Origin: Prosthecobacter debontii | Lineage (GTDB): Bacteria; Verrucomicrobiota; Verrucomicrobiia; Chthoniobacterales; Chthoniobacteraceae | Assembly (NCBI GenBank): GCA_945861385.1 | Contig: CAMAUI010000022.1 | Location: forward strand, 1-47,274 | DNA: 47,274 nucleotides | Reading direction: 5' to 3' | Notes under the pieces: generated by a model | Told to the model about the DNA's origin: nothing | The model's input: only the letters and a program-made list of their open reading frames with translations | Databases searched by the model: none | Shown here: positions 1-8,478 of the stretch, piece by piece | Layout: each line of letters begins with the position of its first letter | Position numbering within the stretch: position 1 is the first letter of the stretch | Made by a program: the position numbers and the translations under genes

Positions 1-392
1 GCGCCTCGCAAATCTTCGCCGGCTACGACGCGACCGGCGCCGCGGTGAATGCCGACGTGGCGATCGGCAAAGTGATCGTCAAAGGCCAGTGGATCGCCAG
101 CGACCTCGTGGCCGGCGCGCGCACGGGCACCGACGGCATCTTCGCCACCGCCAACGACTCGCTCATTCCCGGCGGCAACGCGATTGTCGCGAAAATCGCC
201 AGCATCACCATCGCCGGGGCAGCCTTCGGCACGCCCGGCAATTTGCGCGACGGCTTCGGCTTCGCCGCCGAGGAGATTGGCGCGCTGAGCATCGGCAAAG
301 CGAAGTTCCCGCTCGTGAAAGGCGCGCGCAACGACCTCACCCCGCTGCTCGCCGGCCTCACCGGCGACGTCCGCGTGCGCGAGGTGGCGTAG
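1..392 (+). CDS. C-terminal end of a large beta-strand-repeat secreted protein (5' cut by window)
   Basis: The reading frame is open from the window edge to TAG at 390-392, so only the last ~129 residues are present. The sequence is rich in Gly, Ala, Ile and Val with short alternating beta-like stretches (IGKVIVKGQW, IASITIAGAAFG, GDVRVREVA). This is the texture of the C-terminal beta-solenoid domain found on very large surface or secreted proteins of Verrucomicrobiota; the family assignment comes from memory of such proteins, not from a search. No catalytic motif is visible. The final codons (from about LTGDV to the stop) are copied again 171 bp downstream at 525-563, showing that the gene end was caught in a local duplication. 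Function is unknown. Confidence 0.6.
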   Translation, partial: ASQIFAGYDATGAAVNADVAIGKVIVKGQWIASDLVAGARTGTDGIFATANDSLIPGGNAIVAKIASITIAGAAFGTPGNLRDGFGFAAEEIGALSIGKAKFPLVKGARNDLTPLLAGLTGDVRVREVA

Positions 393-627
393 GCTGCCAG
401 CCTGCCCCGTGGCGCAAGCTGCCAGCTTGCGAGTAGGATCAGCCTGCCCGGAGCGCCCCCGCCGACTGGGTCTCTGCTCTCCGAGACAGGCTGATGCCCA
501 GCAAGCTGGCAGCTTGCTCCACATGGCCTCACCGGCGACGTACTCGTGCGCGAGGTGGCGTAGGCTGCCAGCCTGCCCCGTGGCGCAAGCTGCCAGCTTG
601 CGAGTAAGATCAGCCTGCCCGGAGCGC
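354..627. repeat. Two copies of a 103-bp direct repeat carrying REP-like palindromes
   Basis: Bases 354-456 recur at 525-627 (offset 171) with only a few substitutions and no length change. Each copy contains the last ~12 codons and stop of the upstream gene, then a GC-rich stretch with the near-palindrome GCAAGCTGCCAGCTTGC. A third palindrome of the same kind lies between the copies at about 501-517. The first copy follows its natural gene. The second copy runs straight into a carbohydrate-binding-module fragment that has no start, so the duplication probably came with a rearrangement. Confidence 0.85.
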
Positions 628-901
628 GCTCGGCGAGCTGAATCTCGCCACGAGCCGGAGCGTCACTTTCCGCGCAGCAAGCGGCGGCGTTGGCGGCAGA
701 ATCGAACTGCGCGCAGGCAAGGCTGACGGCCCTGTCCTCACCAGCGCCGACCTCGCCCCGACCGGCGGCTGGGAAAAATACGCCGAGTTGCAAAGCCCGC
801 TCACCGGCGGCGCCGCGCGAGGCGAAGTGTTCGTCGTTTTCAACAACCCCGGCAAGGGCGGGCTGCTGAACCTCGACTGGATACAGTTCAACGGCCCCTA
901 A
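608..901 (+). pseudogene. Decapitated CBM6 carbohydrate-binding domain
   Basis: The frame ending at TAA 899-901 is closed upstream by TAA at 605-607 and contains no credible start codon. Its ~97 residues match the second half of a family 6 carbohydrate-binding module: a GGRIELRAG strand, TGGWEKYAELQSPL, then GEVFVVFNNPG and the typical ending NLDWIQFNGP. In intact proteins such a module sits at the C-terminus of a secreted glycoside hydrolase or esterase and binds beta-glycan chains. Here the catalytic part and the first half of the module are missing and are replaced by the second copy of the 103-bp repeat. It is probably not expressed as an independent protein. Confidence 0.7.
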
Positions 902-951
902 GAAAAGCGCACTCCACGCTTTTAATCCGAACCAACCACAGCCAACACCGA

Positions 952-2535
952 ATGAAAAAACACCAGTCCCGCTTCACCCACCGAAAATCCGACCTTCTCC
1001 TGCTCGCCTCGCTCATCGCCAGCGCAATGCCCGCCGTCGCGGACGTGAGGCTGCCGCGCATTTTCACCGACGACATGATGCTGCAGCGCGACCTGCCCGT
1101 GCGGGTCTGGGGCTGGGCGGACCCGGGTGAGGAAGTGAGCGTGACGCTTGCCGGAAAATCCGCCAAGGCCCGCACAAGCGACGGCGGCCAGTGGTCGCTG
1201 GAACTCCCGGCCATGAAGACGGGCGAAAATCTCGAGCTGACCGTTAAAGGAAAGAACAGCGTGACGCTGAAAAATGTCATTCTGGGCGACATCTGGGTCT
1301 GCTCCGGCCAATCCAACATGGAATGGACTCTGCGCCAGTGCCTCGGTGGCGGGGACGACATCAAGGCTGCGGACTTCCCGAAAATCCGCCACATCAAGTT
1401 CAACAAGGCGAGGTCTGGGCAGCCGGAGGCCGATGCGCCGCTCGCAACACCCTGGCAGGTGTGTTCACCGTCCACGGCGGCGGGATTCACGGGTGTGGGT
1501 TTCTATTTTGGCCGTGAGATCCTTGCAAAAACAGGCGTCCCGATCGGCCTTGTCTATTCCAACTGGGGCGGCACGCATATCGAGCCGTGGACACCGGTGG
1601 AGGGCCTCGGTCTTGTGACGGAATTGAAGCCGTTGTTCGACGCGGCGCAGGGCTACCGCACCAAATTGCCTGAGGCTCTGACCCAACTGGAAGGCTGGAT
1701 CGCACAGACAAGGAAGAACCTTGCAAACGGAACCGCCATCACCCCGGCGCCAGCCATTCCGACAGGGACAGTGCAGAAACCTTGGAGCGATATGTACAAC
1801 GCAATGATCCACCCTCTCGTGCGTTTCCCGATCAAGGGTGCGATCTGGTATCAGGGCGAGTCCAACGGCGCAGAAGGCGAGACGTATTACCAAAAGAAGC
1901 GCGCGCTGATCGGCGGCTGGCGGAAAAATTGGGGGCAGGGTGATTTCCCGTTCTACTTCGTGCAGCTCGCCAGCTTCCAGGGAGTGAACCCGAATCCCGA
2001 GGGCGGCAACGGCTGGGCCAAACTGCGCGAGGCGCAACTCAAGACCCTTTCGGTGCCGAACACCGGCATGGCCGTCATCACGGACACCGTCCCGCTCGCG
2101 CAGGCTGGCGACATTCATCCGGGGAATAAATACGACGTGGGCCTTCGCCTTGCCCAATGGGCGCTGGGCAAGGACTACGCTCAGAAAGGCGTGGTGGTTT
2201 CCGGGCCGCTGTTCAAGGCGCTGAAAGTCGAGGGCGGCAAAGCGCGGCTGCAATTTGACCACGTCGGCTCCGGCCTGATGGTCGGAAAGAAAGCCGGGCG
2301 CGCTCCCGCCGTGGAAGACAAGGAGGGCAAGCTCGCGCGCTTCGCCATCGCGGGCGCGGATAAAAAATGGGTGTGGGCCGACGCCGTGATCGAGAAGGAC
2401 AGCGTCGTCGTCTCCTCTCCCGAAGTCGCCGAGCCGGCAGCCGTCCGCTACGGATACGAGATGAACCCAACCGGCTCGAACCTCTACAACCGCGAAGGCC
2501 TGCCCGCTTCGCCGTTCCGCACGGACGCCTGGTAA
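952..2535 (+). CDS. Secreted sialate O-acetylesterase family protein
   Basis: The 527-residue product starts with a basic n-region, a hydrophobic stretch and an Ala-Val-Ala cleavage site near residue 30, so it is exported. It has the SASA/DUF303 SGNH-type esterase layout: the nucleophile block CSGQSNM with Ser121, the WYQGES block at 299-304, and the Asp387-x-His389 pair in DIHPGNK. Members remove O-acetyl groups from sialic acids or from plant and algal polysaccharides; many Verrucomicrobiota carry expanded sets for glycan use. The length is normal for the family. The gene is 21 bp upstream of a PVC-type cytochrome/dehydrogenase gene on the same strand, suggesting co-transcription. No Shine-Dalgarno sequence precedes the ATG. 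The substrate cannot be read from the sequence. Confidence 0.9.
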   Translation: MKKHQSRFTHRKSDLLLLASLIASAMPAVADVRLPRIFTDDMMLQRDLPVRVWGWADPGEEVSVTLAGKSAKARTSDGGQWSLELPAMKTGENLELTVKGKNSVTLKNVILGDIWVCSGQSNMEWTLRQCLGGGDDIKAADFPKIRHIKFNKARSGQPEADAPLATPWQVCSPSTAAGFTGVGFYFGREILAKTGVPIGLVYSNWGGTHIEPWTPVEGLGLVTELKPLFDAAQGYRTKLPEALTQLEGWIAQTRKNLANGTAITPAPAIPTGTVQKPWSDMYNAMIHPLVRFPIKGAIWYQGESNGAEGETYYQKKRALIGGWRKNWGQGDFPFYFVQLASFQGVNPNPEGGNGWAKLREAQLKTLSVPNTGMAVITDTVPLAQAGDIHPGNKYDVGLRLAQWALGKDYAQKGVVVSGPLFKALKVEGGKARLQFDHVGSGLMVGKKAGRAPAVEDKEGKLARFAIAGADKKWVWADAVIEKDSVVVSSPEVAEPAAVRYGYEMNPTGSNLYNREGLPASPFRTDAW

Positions 2536-2556
2536 ATCCCCTGCCCTTTACGCACC

Positions 2557-4722
2557 ATGAAACATATCGCACGCACCATCCGAGGCACGAGCCTCTTCCT
2601 GTTGGCCGCAGCCGGCACCCTGCTCGCGCAGGAAAAGGAGGGCTGGAATCCCGATACGACCTTTCCCGCGATCACTCCGGCGGAGCAGATCAAGCTGTTG
2701 GAAATCCCGAAGGGCTACCGGCTGGAGTGCATCGCGAGCGAGCCGATGGTCGAGGAGCCGGCGAGCTTCGCCTTCGATGGCAACGGGGCGATGTATGTCT
2801 GCGAGTGGCGCACTTACATGCAGGACGAACACGCCACGAAGCAGCTCGATCCCGTGAGCCGCGTGGTGAAGCTCGTGGACACGAACGGCGATGGGATCAT
2901 GGACAAGCGCACGGTGTTTATCGACAACATGATCCTCCCCCGCACGGTGCTCCCGCTGCACGACCGGGTGCTGGTGAATTTCACGCAGTCCAATTCGGTG
3001 TACGCCTATTTCGATGACAACAAGGACGGGGTCGCCGACCGCCACGAGCTGGTCTTCGAGGGCGGGGGGAACCGCGGGAACATCGAGCATCAGAATTCCG
3101 GGATGCTGTGGAATCTCGACAACACGATTTGCACGAATGATTTTCGTTTCCGCTACGCCGACGGCAAGCTGACGCCGGGCAAGCACCATGTCGGCCGCAT
3201 CAGCCAGTGGGGCCTGGCGCGCGATGACGACGGGCGGCTTTTTTGCTCGTGGGCGGGCGGGGCGAATCCCGCGCACTCCTTCCAGCTTCCCGCCGGGTAT
3301 CCGATCCTGAAGGTTCCCGAGCACGCGCCCGGCTACCGCGTGCCGTATGCCTCGTGCCCGGTGTGGGACGATTCCTCGGGCGGCTACCATTTTGACGAAA
3401 AGCGCATCCTCCGGGATCTGTCGGCGTGCTGCGGGCAGACGGTGCTGCGGAGTCATTTGATGCCGGAGTTTTACGGACGCGTGGTGACGTGCGAGCCGGT
3501 GGGCCGCCTTCTGCGCATGAGCACGATCACGTGGACGGACGGCCTCGGCGTGGCGGACAACTCGTTTCCCAAGAGCGAATTCATCCGCAGCACTCACGCC
3601 TATTTCCGGCCCGTGTGGACCGAGACCGCGCCGGACGGCTCGTTCGTTTTTTCAGACATGTACCGCGGCATCATCCAGGAAAAGGCCTGGTTCCCGACGG
3701 AGGGCGGCAACAAGCCTTGGGTCGCCCGCTATCATCGCGTGAAGAAATGGGGGATGATCGAGGTCGTCCGCCACGGGCGCATTTTCCGCTTCTTGCCCGA
3801 GGGCAAAAAGGCCGGCCCGCAGCCGCGCATGCTCGACGAAACGCCCGTGCAACTCGTGGCGCATCTCGCGCATCCCAACGGTTGGTGGCGCGACACCGCG
3901 CAGATGCTGATCGTCTCGCGCGCGGACAAATCGGCGGTGCCTGCGCTGACGGCGATGGCCACCAGCCACGCCGACGCCAACGCGCGCATTCACTCGCTCT
4001 GGGCGCTGCAGGGGCTCGGGGCGTTGACGAAAGACACCATCCTCGCCGCCACCAAGCACGCCCACCCGCGCGTCCGCCGTGCCGCGGTGCAGCTCGCCGA
4101 ACCGTGGCTCGTGAGCAAGGACGCGGACACCGCCGCCGCGCTCGCCGCGCTCACCGCCGACTCGGACGCGCATGTGCGCACACAGTTGGTTCTCGCGAAC
4201 CACGCCGCCGGGCTGAATCAGCCGGAGGCGCTCACCGCGACCCCCAACCCGATCATCACGCCGCTGCTGGACAAATTTTACGCCGGGAAAAACGTGGCCG
4301 CGCTCGGCGAGTCCGCACGGCAGGGTAAACAAATCTACGAAACCCTCTGCACCACCTGTCACGGTGCCGACGGCAAGGGCGTGCAGCAGGGCGACAAGTT
4401 GCTCGCGCCGGCATTTACGAAGTCGCCGTGGTTCACCGGCGGCGGCAACGTGGACGCCCTTGCCCGCGTCATTCTGAAAGGCCAGACCGGACCCATCGCC
4501 GGCGTGACCTACGGCGAAGGCCTGATGCTCCCGCTGGAAGGAACCTACAACGACGAGCAAATCGCCAGCGTCATCAACTTCATCGGAGAACGCTGGCACA
4601 AGTGGCGCAAGCCCGTCGAAGCCTCCGCGATTGCCCGAGTGCGCAAGGAAGTCGCCGACCGCAAGACGCCCTGGACCGACGAGGAACTCAAGGAGCTAGC
4701 CAGTAAAAAAACTGGCAAGTGA
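2557..4722 (+). CDS. PVC-type haem-binding membrane-bound dehydrogenase/cytochrome c protein
   Basis: This 721-residue exported protein has a signal peptide (cleavage near LLAQ, about residue 23). A six-bladed beta-propeller dehydrogenase domain follows (IPKGYRLECIASEP near residue 48, DTNGDGIMDKRTVFID, WNLDNTICTNDFRFRY). Alpha-helical HEAT-like repeats cover about 420-560, and a C-terminal cytochrome c has a CTTCHG haem site with Cys598, Cys601 and His602. The architecture is almost confined to Planctomycetes, Verrucomicrobia and Lentisphaerae, where it is thought to oxidise sugars or alcohols in the periplasm and pass electrons to the haem. Many relatives are about 1000 residues, so this is a short form. 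It lies directly behind the sialate O-acetylesterase, consistent with a sugar-oxidation role. The substrate is unknown. Confidence 0.88.
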   Translation: MKHIARTIRGTSLFLLAAAGTLLAQEKEGWNPDTTFPAITPAEQIKLLEIPKGYRLECIASEPMVEEPASFAFDGNGAMYVCEWRTYMQDEHATKQLDPVSRVVKLVDTNGDGIMDKRTVFIDNMILPRTVLPLHDRVLVNFTQSNSVYAYFDDNKDGVADRHELVFEGGGNRGNIEHQNSGMLWNLDNTICTNDFRFRYADGKLTPGKHHVGRISQWGLARDDDGRLFCSWAGGANPAHSFQLPAGYPILKVPEHAPGYRVPYASCPVWDDSSGGYHFDEKRILRDLSACCGQTVLRSHLMPEFYGRVVTCEPVGRLLRMSTITWTDGLGVADNSFPKSEFIRSTHAYFRPVWTETAPDGSFVFSDMYRGIIQEKAWFPTEGGNKPWVARYHRVKKWGMIEVVRHGRIFRFLPEGKKAGPQPRMLDETPVQLVAHLAHPNGWWRDTAQMLIVSRADKSAVPALTAMATSHADANARIHSLWALQGLGALTKDTILAATKHAHPRVRRAAVQLAEPWLVSKDADTAAALAALTADSDAHVRTQLVLANHAAGLNQPEALTATPNPIITPLLDKFYAGKNVAALGESARQGKQIYETLCTTCHGADGKGVQQGDKLLAPAFTKSPWFTGGGNVDALARVILKGQTGPIAGVTYGEGLMLPLEGTYNDEQIASVINFIGERWHKWRKPVEASAIARVRKEVADRKTPWTDEELKELASKKTGK

Positions 4723-4841
4723 TGCTCCCGCCCTTCCCCTCTGCAATGCCCGCTTTCTGAGGTGAGGCCTCGTTGCCCGCCGGTTGATCGCGATCAGGGC
4801 TCTCAACCAATCGCCGGCGCGCGCGGAGAATGCGGGTTTCC

Positions 4842-5921
4842 CTATTTTCCCGGAACCTCGCGCGGGTGGCGGCCCTCGACGGCCTTGGCGATGGCAGCGA
4901 TGTGCTCGGGGGTGTTGCCGCAACAGCCGCCGGCGATGTTGAGCAGGCCGCTCTCGGCAAATTCGCCGAGGTAGCGCGCCATGTCCGCGGGCTTCAGATC
5001 GAAGCCGGTGGGTGAGAGCGGATTTGGCAGACCGGCGTTGGGGTAGCAGGAAATGAAGGTGTCCGATTTCGAAGCGAGTTCGTCGAGAAATGGGCGCATG
5101 AGATCGGGGCCGAGCGAGCAGTTCAGGCCGATGGTAAGCGGCTTGAGTTGGGCGACAGCGGTCCATAGCGCCTCGACGGTTTGCGCGGAAACGAGCGTTT
5201 CGCCGCCGCGACCGACGGCCGCCGAGATCATCACGGGCAGCTTCACGTTGTCTTTTTCAAAGACCTCCTGCGTCGCGACGAGGGCGGCTTTTGCGTTGAG
5301 CGAATCGAAGATGGTTTCCACCAAAATCGCGTCCACTCCGCCAGCGATGAGCCCGCGGATGTGCCGGGCATAGGAGGTCTTCACTTGGTCGAAGGTGCAG
5401 ACGCGGAAGCCGGGGTCGTCGGCGTCCGGCGAATTGCTGAGCGACACCTGCATCGGCCCGACGGCACCGGCGACGAAACGCGGCCGGCCCGTGGCATTCG
5501 CGATACGGTCGGCCCATTCGCGGCATTGGCGCGCGGAGGTCTCGCTCATCTCCCACGAGAGGTCGTCCAGGAATTTATCCTCGATGATGCGCTGGAAAAA
5601 TTCCGGATCCTTCCGCCCGCCATGCTCGCGCGGGTCTTCGACAAAAAAGTCGCTGAGCGCGATGCTGGTCACGCCAAAGGTGTTCGTCTCGATGATGTCC
5701 GCGCCGGCCTCGAGGAAGCGGCGGTGGATGTCGCAGATCATCTCCGGCTTCGTAAGGGAGAAGAAGTCACCGCAGTTCAGCATGTCCTTCTTCGCATCCT
5801 TGAAGCGCCCTCCGCGCACGTCGGCCTCCGTCATGCCATAAGTGCGGATGGTGGTGCCCATCGCACCATCAATGATGGCGATGCGTTCGCGGAGCAGTTT
5901 TTCGAGCGGATGCACAGGCAT
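4842..5921 (-). CDS. Stand-alone homocysteine S-methyltransferase (MetH N-terminal-like domain)
   Basis: The product (359 residues from ATG 5921) matches the zinc-dependent homocysteine-binding domain of cobalamin methionine synthase and betaine-homocysteine methyltransferase. It has IIDGAMGTT at the start, the strand [21 protein letters not shown], and the zinc ligands in GLNCSLGP and [10 protein letters not shown]. The domain activates homocysteine thiolate for methyl transfer to methionine. Folate-, B12- and AdoMet-binding modules of full MetH are absent and not found next door, so it is either one piece of a split MetH or a BHMT-like enzyme using another methyl donor. The frame stays open to a GTG at 5963; ATG 5921 is preferred because homology begins shortly after it. 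It converges with the upstream dehydrogenase gene. Confidence 0.88.
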   Translation of the reverse strand: MPVHPLEKLLRERIAIIDGAMGTTIRTYGMTEADVRGGRFKDAKKDMLNCGDFFSLTKPEMICDIHRRFLEAGADIIETNTFGVTSIALSDFFVEDPREHGGRKDPEFFQRIIEDKFLDDLSWEMSETSARQCREWADRIANATGRPRFVAGAVGPMQVSLSNSPDADDPGFRVCTFDQVKTSYARHIRGLIAGGVDAILVETIFDSLNAKAALVATQEVFEKDNVKLPVMISAAVGRGGETLVSAQTVEALWTAVAQLKPLTIGLNCSLGPDLMRPFLDELASKSDTFISCYPNAGLPNPLSPTGFDLKPADMARYLGEFAESGLLNIAGGCCGNTPEHIAAIAKAVEGRHPREVPGK

Positions 5922-6110
5922 GATGCCGCCATGAAGCGCAGTGGCGCAATTTCCCGCAAGCACTCAGCGCGGCGGATAGTAGGCGGGAGCCTTGAAGAGA
6001 AGCGCCTTGGGGGGAGCGGTGCGGCTCTTCGGCGGATCTCGGGGACCAGGCTCCCGCCCGCCACCAACGTGCATGGGGAAAGGTTCGCGTCCACTGGGAT
6101 TTTGCACCAA

Positions 6111-6947
6111 ATGAACTCCATGCGCGCCATCATCATCCTCATCACACTCGCATTCGCGGTCTCCGCCGCTGACTTTCCGCTCTATGAAAAGAGCAACCTC
6201 GTCGCGTGGTGCATCGTCCCGTTCGATGCGAAAAAGCGCGGCCCCGCGGAGCGCGCGGCGATGCTCGAAGCGCTCGGCATCAAACGCCTCGCCTACGATT
6301 ACCGCGCCGAGCACATCGCACAGTGGGACGACGAACTCGCCGCGTTGAAGAAGCACGGCATCGAACTCACAGCGTGGTGGTTCCCCAGCACGCTCAACGA
6401 CGAGGCCCGCAAGGCGCTCGATCTTTTCAAGCGCCACGGCGTCGCGCCGCAACTGTGGGTCAGCGGCGGCGGCGGGCCGGCAAGGAACAACACGGAGCAG
6501 AAGGCGCGCATCGGGAGCGAGGCGGCGCGGATCGCATCCATCGCACGCGAGGCCGCGCCGCTGAAGGTGGCGCTCTACAACCACGGCGGATGGTTCGGCG
6601 AGCCGGAGAACCAGATCGCCATCATCGAGCGCCTCGCGCAGGATGGCGTGAAGAACGTCGGCATCGTGTACAACCAGCACCACGGCCACGAGCATCTGGA
6701 CCGATTCCCCGCGCTGCTGGAGAAAATGAAGCCTCACCTTCTCGCGCTCAACCTCAACGGCATGACGCGCGAACGCGGGAAAAAAATCCTCGTCCTCGGC
6801 GAAGGGCCGCTCGACCGCGAACTCCTGCGCACCATTGCCGCGAGCGGCTGGCGCGGCCCCATCGGCATCCTGAACCACACCAACGAGGACGCTGAAACCC
6901 GCCTCCGCGCAAACCTCGAGGGCCTCAAAAAAACGCTCGCGCCCTGA
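6111..6947 (+). CDS. Secreted TIM-barrel protein of the sugar phosphate isomerase/epimerase type
   Basis: The product is 278 residues from ATG 6111. A short hydrophobic leader (MRAIIILITLAFAVSAADF) looks like a signal peptide. The rest alternates strands and helices like a xylose-isomerase-type barrel: LGIKRLAYDYRAEH, HGIELTAWWFP, VALYNHGGWFGEP, VGIVYNQHHGHEHLD and LLALNLNGM. His and Glu residues at strand ends (NHGG, EPEN, HHGHEH) could bind a metal. Related domains in PVC bacteria occur alone or attached to cytochrome proteins and are annotated only as sugar isomerase/epimerase-like. The frame is open far upstream, but that region is antisense to the methyltransferase gene, so ATG 6111 is the realistic start. 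The substrate is unknown. Confidence 0.75.
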   Translation: MNSMRAIIILITLAFAVSAADFPLYEKSNLVAWCIVPFDAKKRGPAERAAMLEALGIKRLAYDYRAEHIAQWDDELAALKKHGIELTAWWFPSTLNDEARKALDLFKRHGVAPQLWVSGGGGPARNNTEQKARIGSEAARIASIAREAAPLKVALYNHGGWFGEPENQIAIIERLAQDGVKNVGIVYNQHHGHEHLDRFPALLEKMKPHLLALNLNGMTRERGKKILVLGEGPLDRELLRTIAASGWRGPIGILNHTNEDAETRLRANLEGLKKTLAP

Positions 6948-7047
6948 ACTGGCCGGATGCTCCGCAAGCCGGGGAGTCGAATTTTTCCCCTGAAAACCCG
7001 ATACGCCTCTTGCGCCAGCGTGGCACGCTGGCTATGTCGCCCGCCCT

Positions 7048-8478
7048 GTGCAACCGACCATTCTGATCGTTGACGACGAAAAACACACCCGCGAGGGCCT
7101 CCGCACTTCGCTGGAGGATTCGTTCGATGTGTATGTGGCGTCTGACATCACCTCGGCGATGAACGTGCTGGAAAACGAGCAGGTGGATCTCGTGCTCACC
7201 GACCTGCGGCTCGGCGGTGAGGACGGCATGGCGGTGATCGAGAAGGCGCTGGCGCGTCCGCACCCTCCGGTGGTGATCATGATGACGGCTTACGGGGGTG
7301 TGGACACGGCGGTGGAGGCGATGAAGCGGGGCGCGTATGATTTTGTGACGAAGCCGCTGAACATTGACCGGCTGGAAATCCTCATCAAACGCGCGCTGCG
7401 CTCGAAACGGGTGGAAAAGGAAGTGGTGGAGCTGAAGCAGAAGGTCGAGAAGCGGTTCGGGCTGGAGCGGCTGATCGGGCATTCCCCGGTGATGGAGGAG
7501 ATATTCGACACGGTGAAGCAGGTGGCGCCATCACGCGCCTCGGTGCTCATCACGGGCGAGAGCGGAACAGGCAAGGAGCTGATCGCGCAGGCGATCCACG
7601 GCCTGAGCGGACGGGCCCGGGAGAAATTTGTCGCGGTCCACATGGCGGCGTTTTCGGCGCAGTTGCTCGAGAGCGAACTGTTCGGGCACGAGAAGGGCGC
7701 GTTCACCGGCGCGATTGAGCGGCGGATCGGGCGCTTCGAGCAGGCGAACGGCGGCACTCTCTTCCTCGATGAGATCGGCGAGATTGACAAAAACACCCAG
7801 GTGAAACTGCTGCGCGTGCTCGGCGAGGAACGCAGCTTCGAGCGCGTGGGCGGCAGCACACCAGTCAAGGTGGACGTCCGCCTGGTCGCGGCCACGAATC
7901 GCGACCTCGAAAAAATGGTCGCCGCCGGGGATTTCCGCGACGACCTGTTTTTTCGTCTCAGCGTCGTGCGCCTCCACATGCCACCGCTTCGCGAGCGCCG
8001 GGAGGACATCGCGCTCATTGTCGCGCATTTCCTGAAAGTCGCCGCGGAGGAAAATGGCAAACCTTACCGCGAACTGACCGCTGACGGGCTGGTGGCGCTG
8101 GAGAGATATCCGTGGCCCGGCAATATCCGCGAACTTCGCGCTGCCATCGAACGGGCGGTGGTCATGGCCGGGGGACCGAAGATCACCCTCCGAGACCTGC
8201 CGCCGACCGTGCGCGAGGGCGCCGCCGCCGCCCCCACCACGATCGCAGGCGTGAAAATCCCGGCCATCGGGAAAGCCGGCGGGCATTTGAACTTGCAGGA
8301 AACCGAGTCGCGAATGATCGTGCGCGCCCTCGAAGAAACCGGCGGCAACGTAACAAAGGCCGCAAAGATCCTCGGAATCAGCCGGCGCACGATGCACAGG
8401 CGCCTCGCAGAAATGCGTTCCGAAGAAACCGGTAACGCGTCCGATCCCACAACTCCATCTCCAAGCCATGGCGTCTGA
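7048..8478 (+). CDS. Sigma-54-dependent response regulator (NtrC/AtoC family)
   Basis: The 476-residue product contains all three NtrC-type modules. The receiver has acidic residues Asp9/Asp10, phospho-acceptor Asp52 in LVLTDLRLGG and Lys102. The AAA+ domain has Walker A GESGTGKE at 170-177, the sigma-54 contact loop GAFTGA at 217-222 and Walker B GTLFLDEIGE. The C-terminal Fis-type helix-turn-helix is NVTKAAKILGISRRTMHRRL. It should activate RpoN-dependent promoters after phosphorylation. The start is GTG 7048, since the ATG at 7034 is out of frame. No histidine kinase gene is adjacent, so it is an orphan in this window. Its last 11 bases overlap the glycosyltransferase gene behind it, implying translational coupling. 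Confidence 0.93.
   Translation: MQPTILIVDDEKHTREGLRTSLEDSFDVYVASDITSAMNVLENEQVDLVLTDLRLGGEDGMAVIEKALARPHPPVVIMMTAYGGVDTAVEAMKRGAYDFVTKPLNIDRLEILIKRALRSKRVEKEVVELKQKVEKRFGLERLIGHSPVMEEIFDTVKQVAPSRASVLITGESGTGKELIAQAIHGLSGRAREKFVAVHMAAFSAQLLESELFGHEKGAFTGAIERRIGRFEQANGGTLFLDEIGEIDKNTQVKLLRVLGEERSFERVGGSTPVKVDVRLVAATNRDLEKMVAAGDFRDDLFFRLSVVRLHMPPLRERREDIALIVAHFLKVAAEENGKPYRELTADGLVALERYPWPGNIRELRAAIERAVVMAGGPKITLRDLPPTVREGAAAAPTTIAGVKIPAIGKAGGHLNLQETESRMIVRALEETGGNVTKAAKILGISRRTMHRRLAEMRSEETGNASDPTTPSPSHGV

Noticed and set aside
354..627. CRISPR-like array
   Set aside because: Only two copies, 103 bp long, containing coding sequence; no short regular spacers.
5181..6110. 310-codon upstream extension of the TIM-barrel gene
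   Set aside because: The extension is antisense to the homocysteine methyltransferase; a signal peptide begins at ATG 6111.
7020..7040. Sigma-54 promoter (TGGCACG) before the response-regulator gene
   Set aside because: The TGGCAC box is present but no TTGC element follows at the required spacing.
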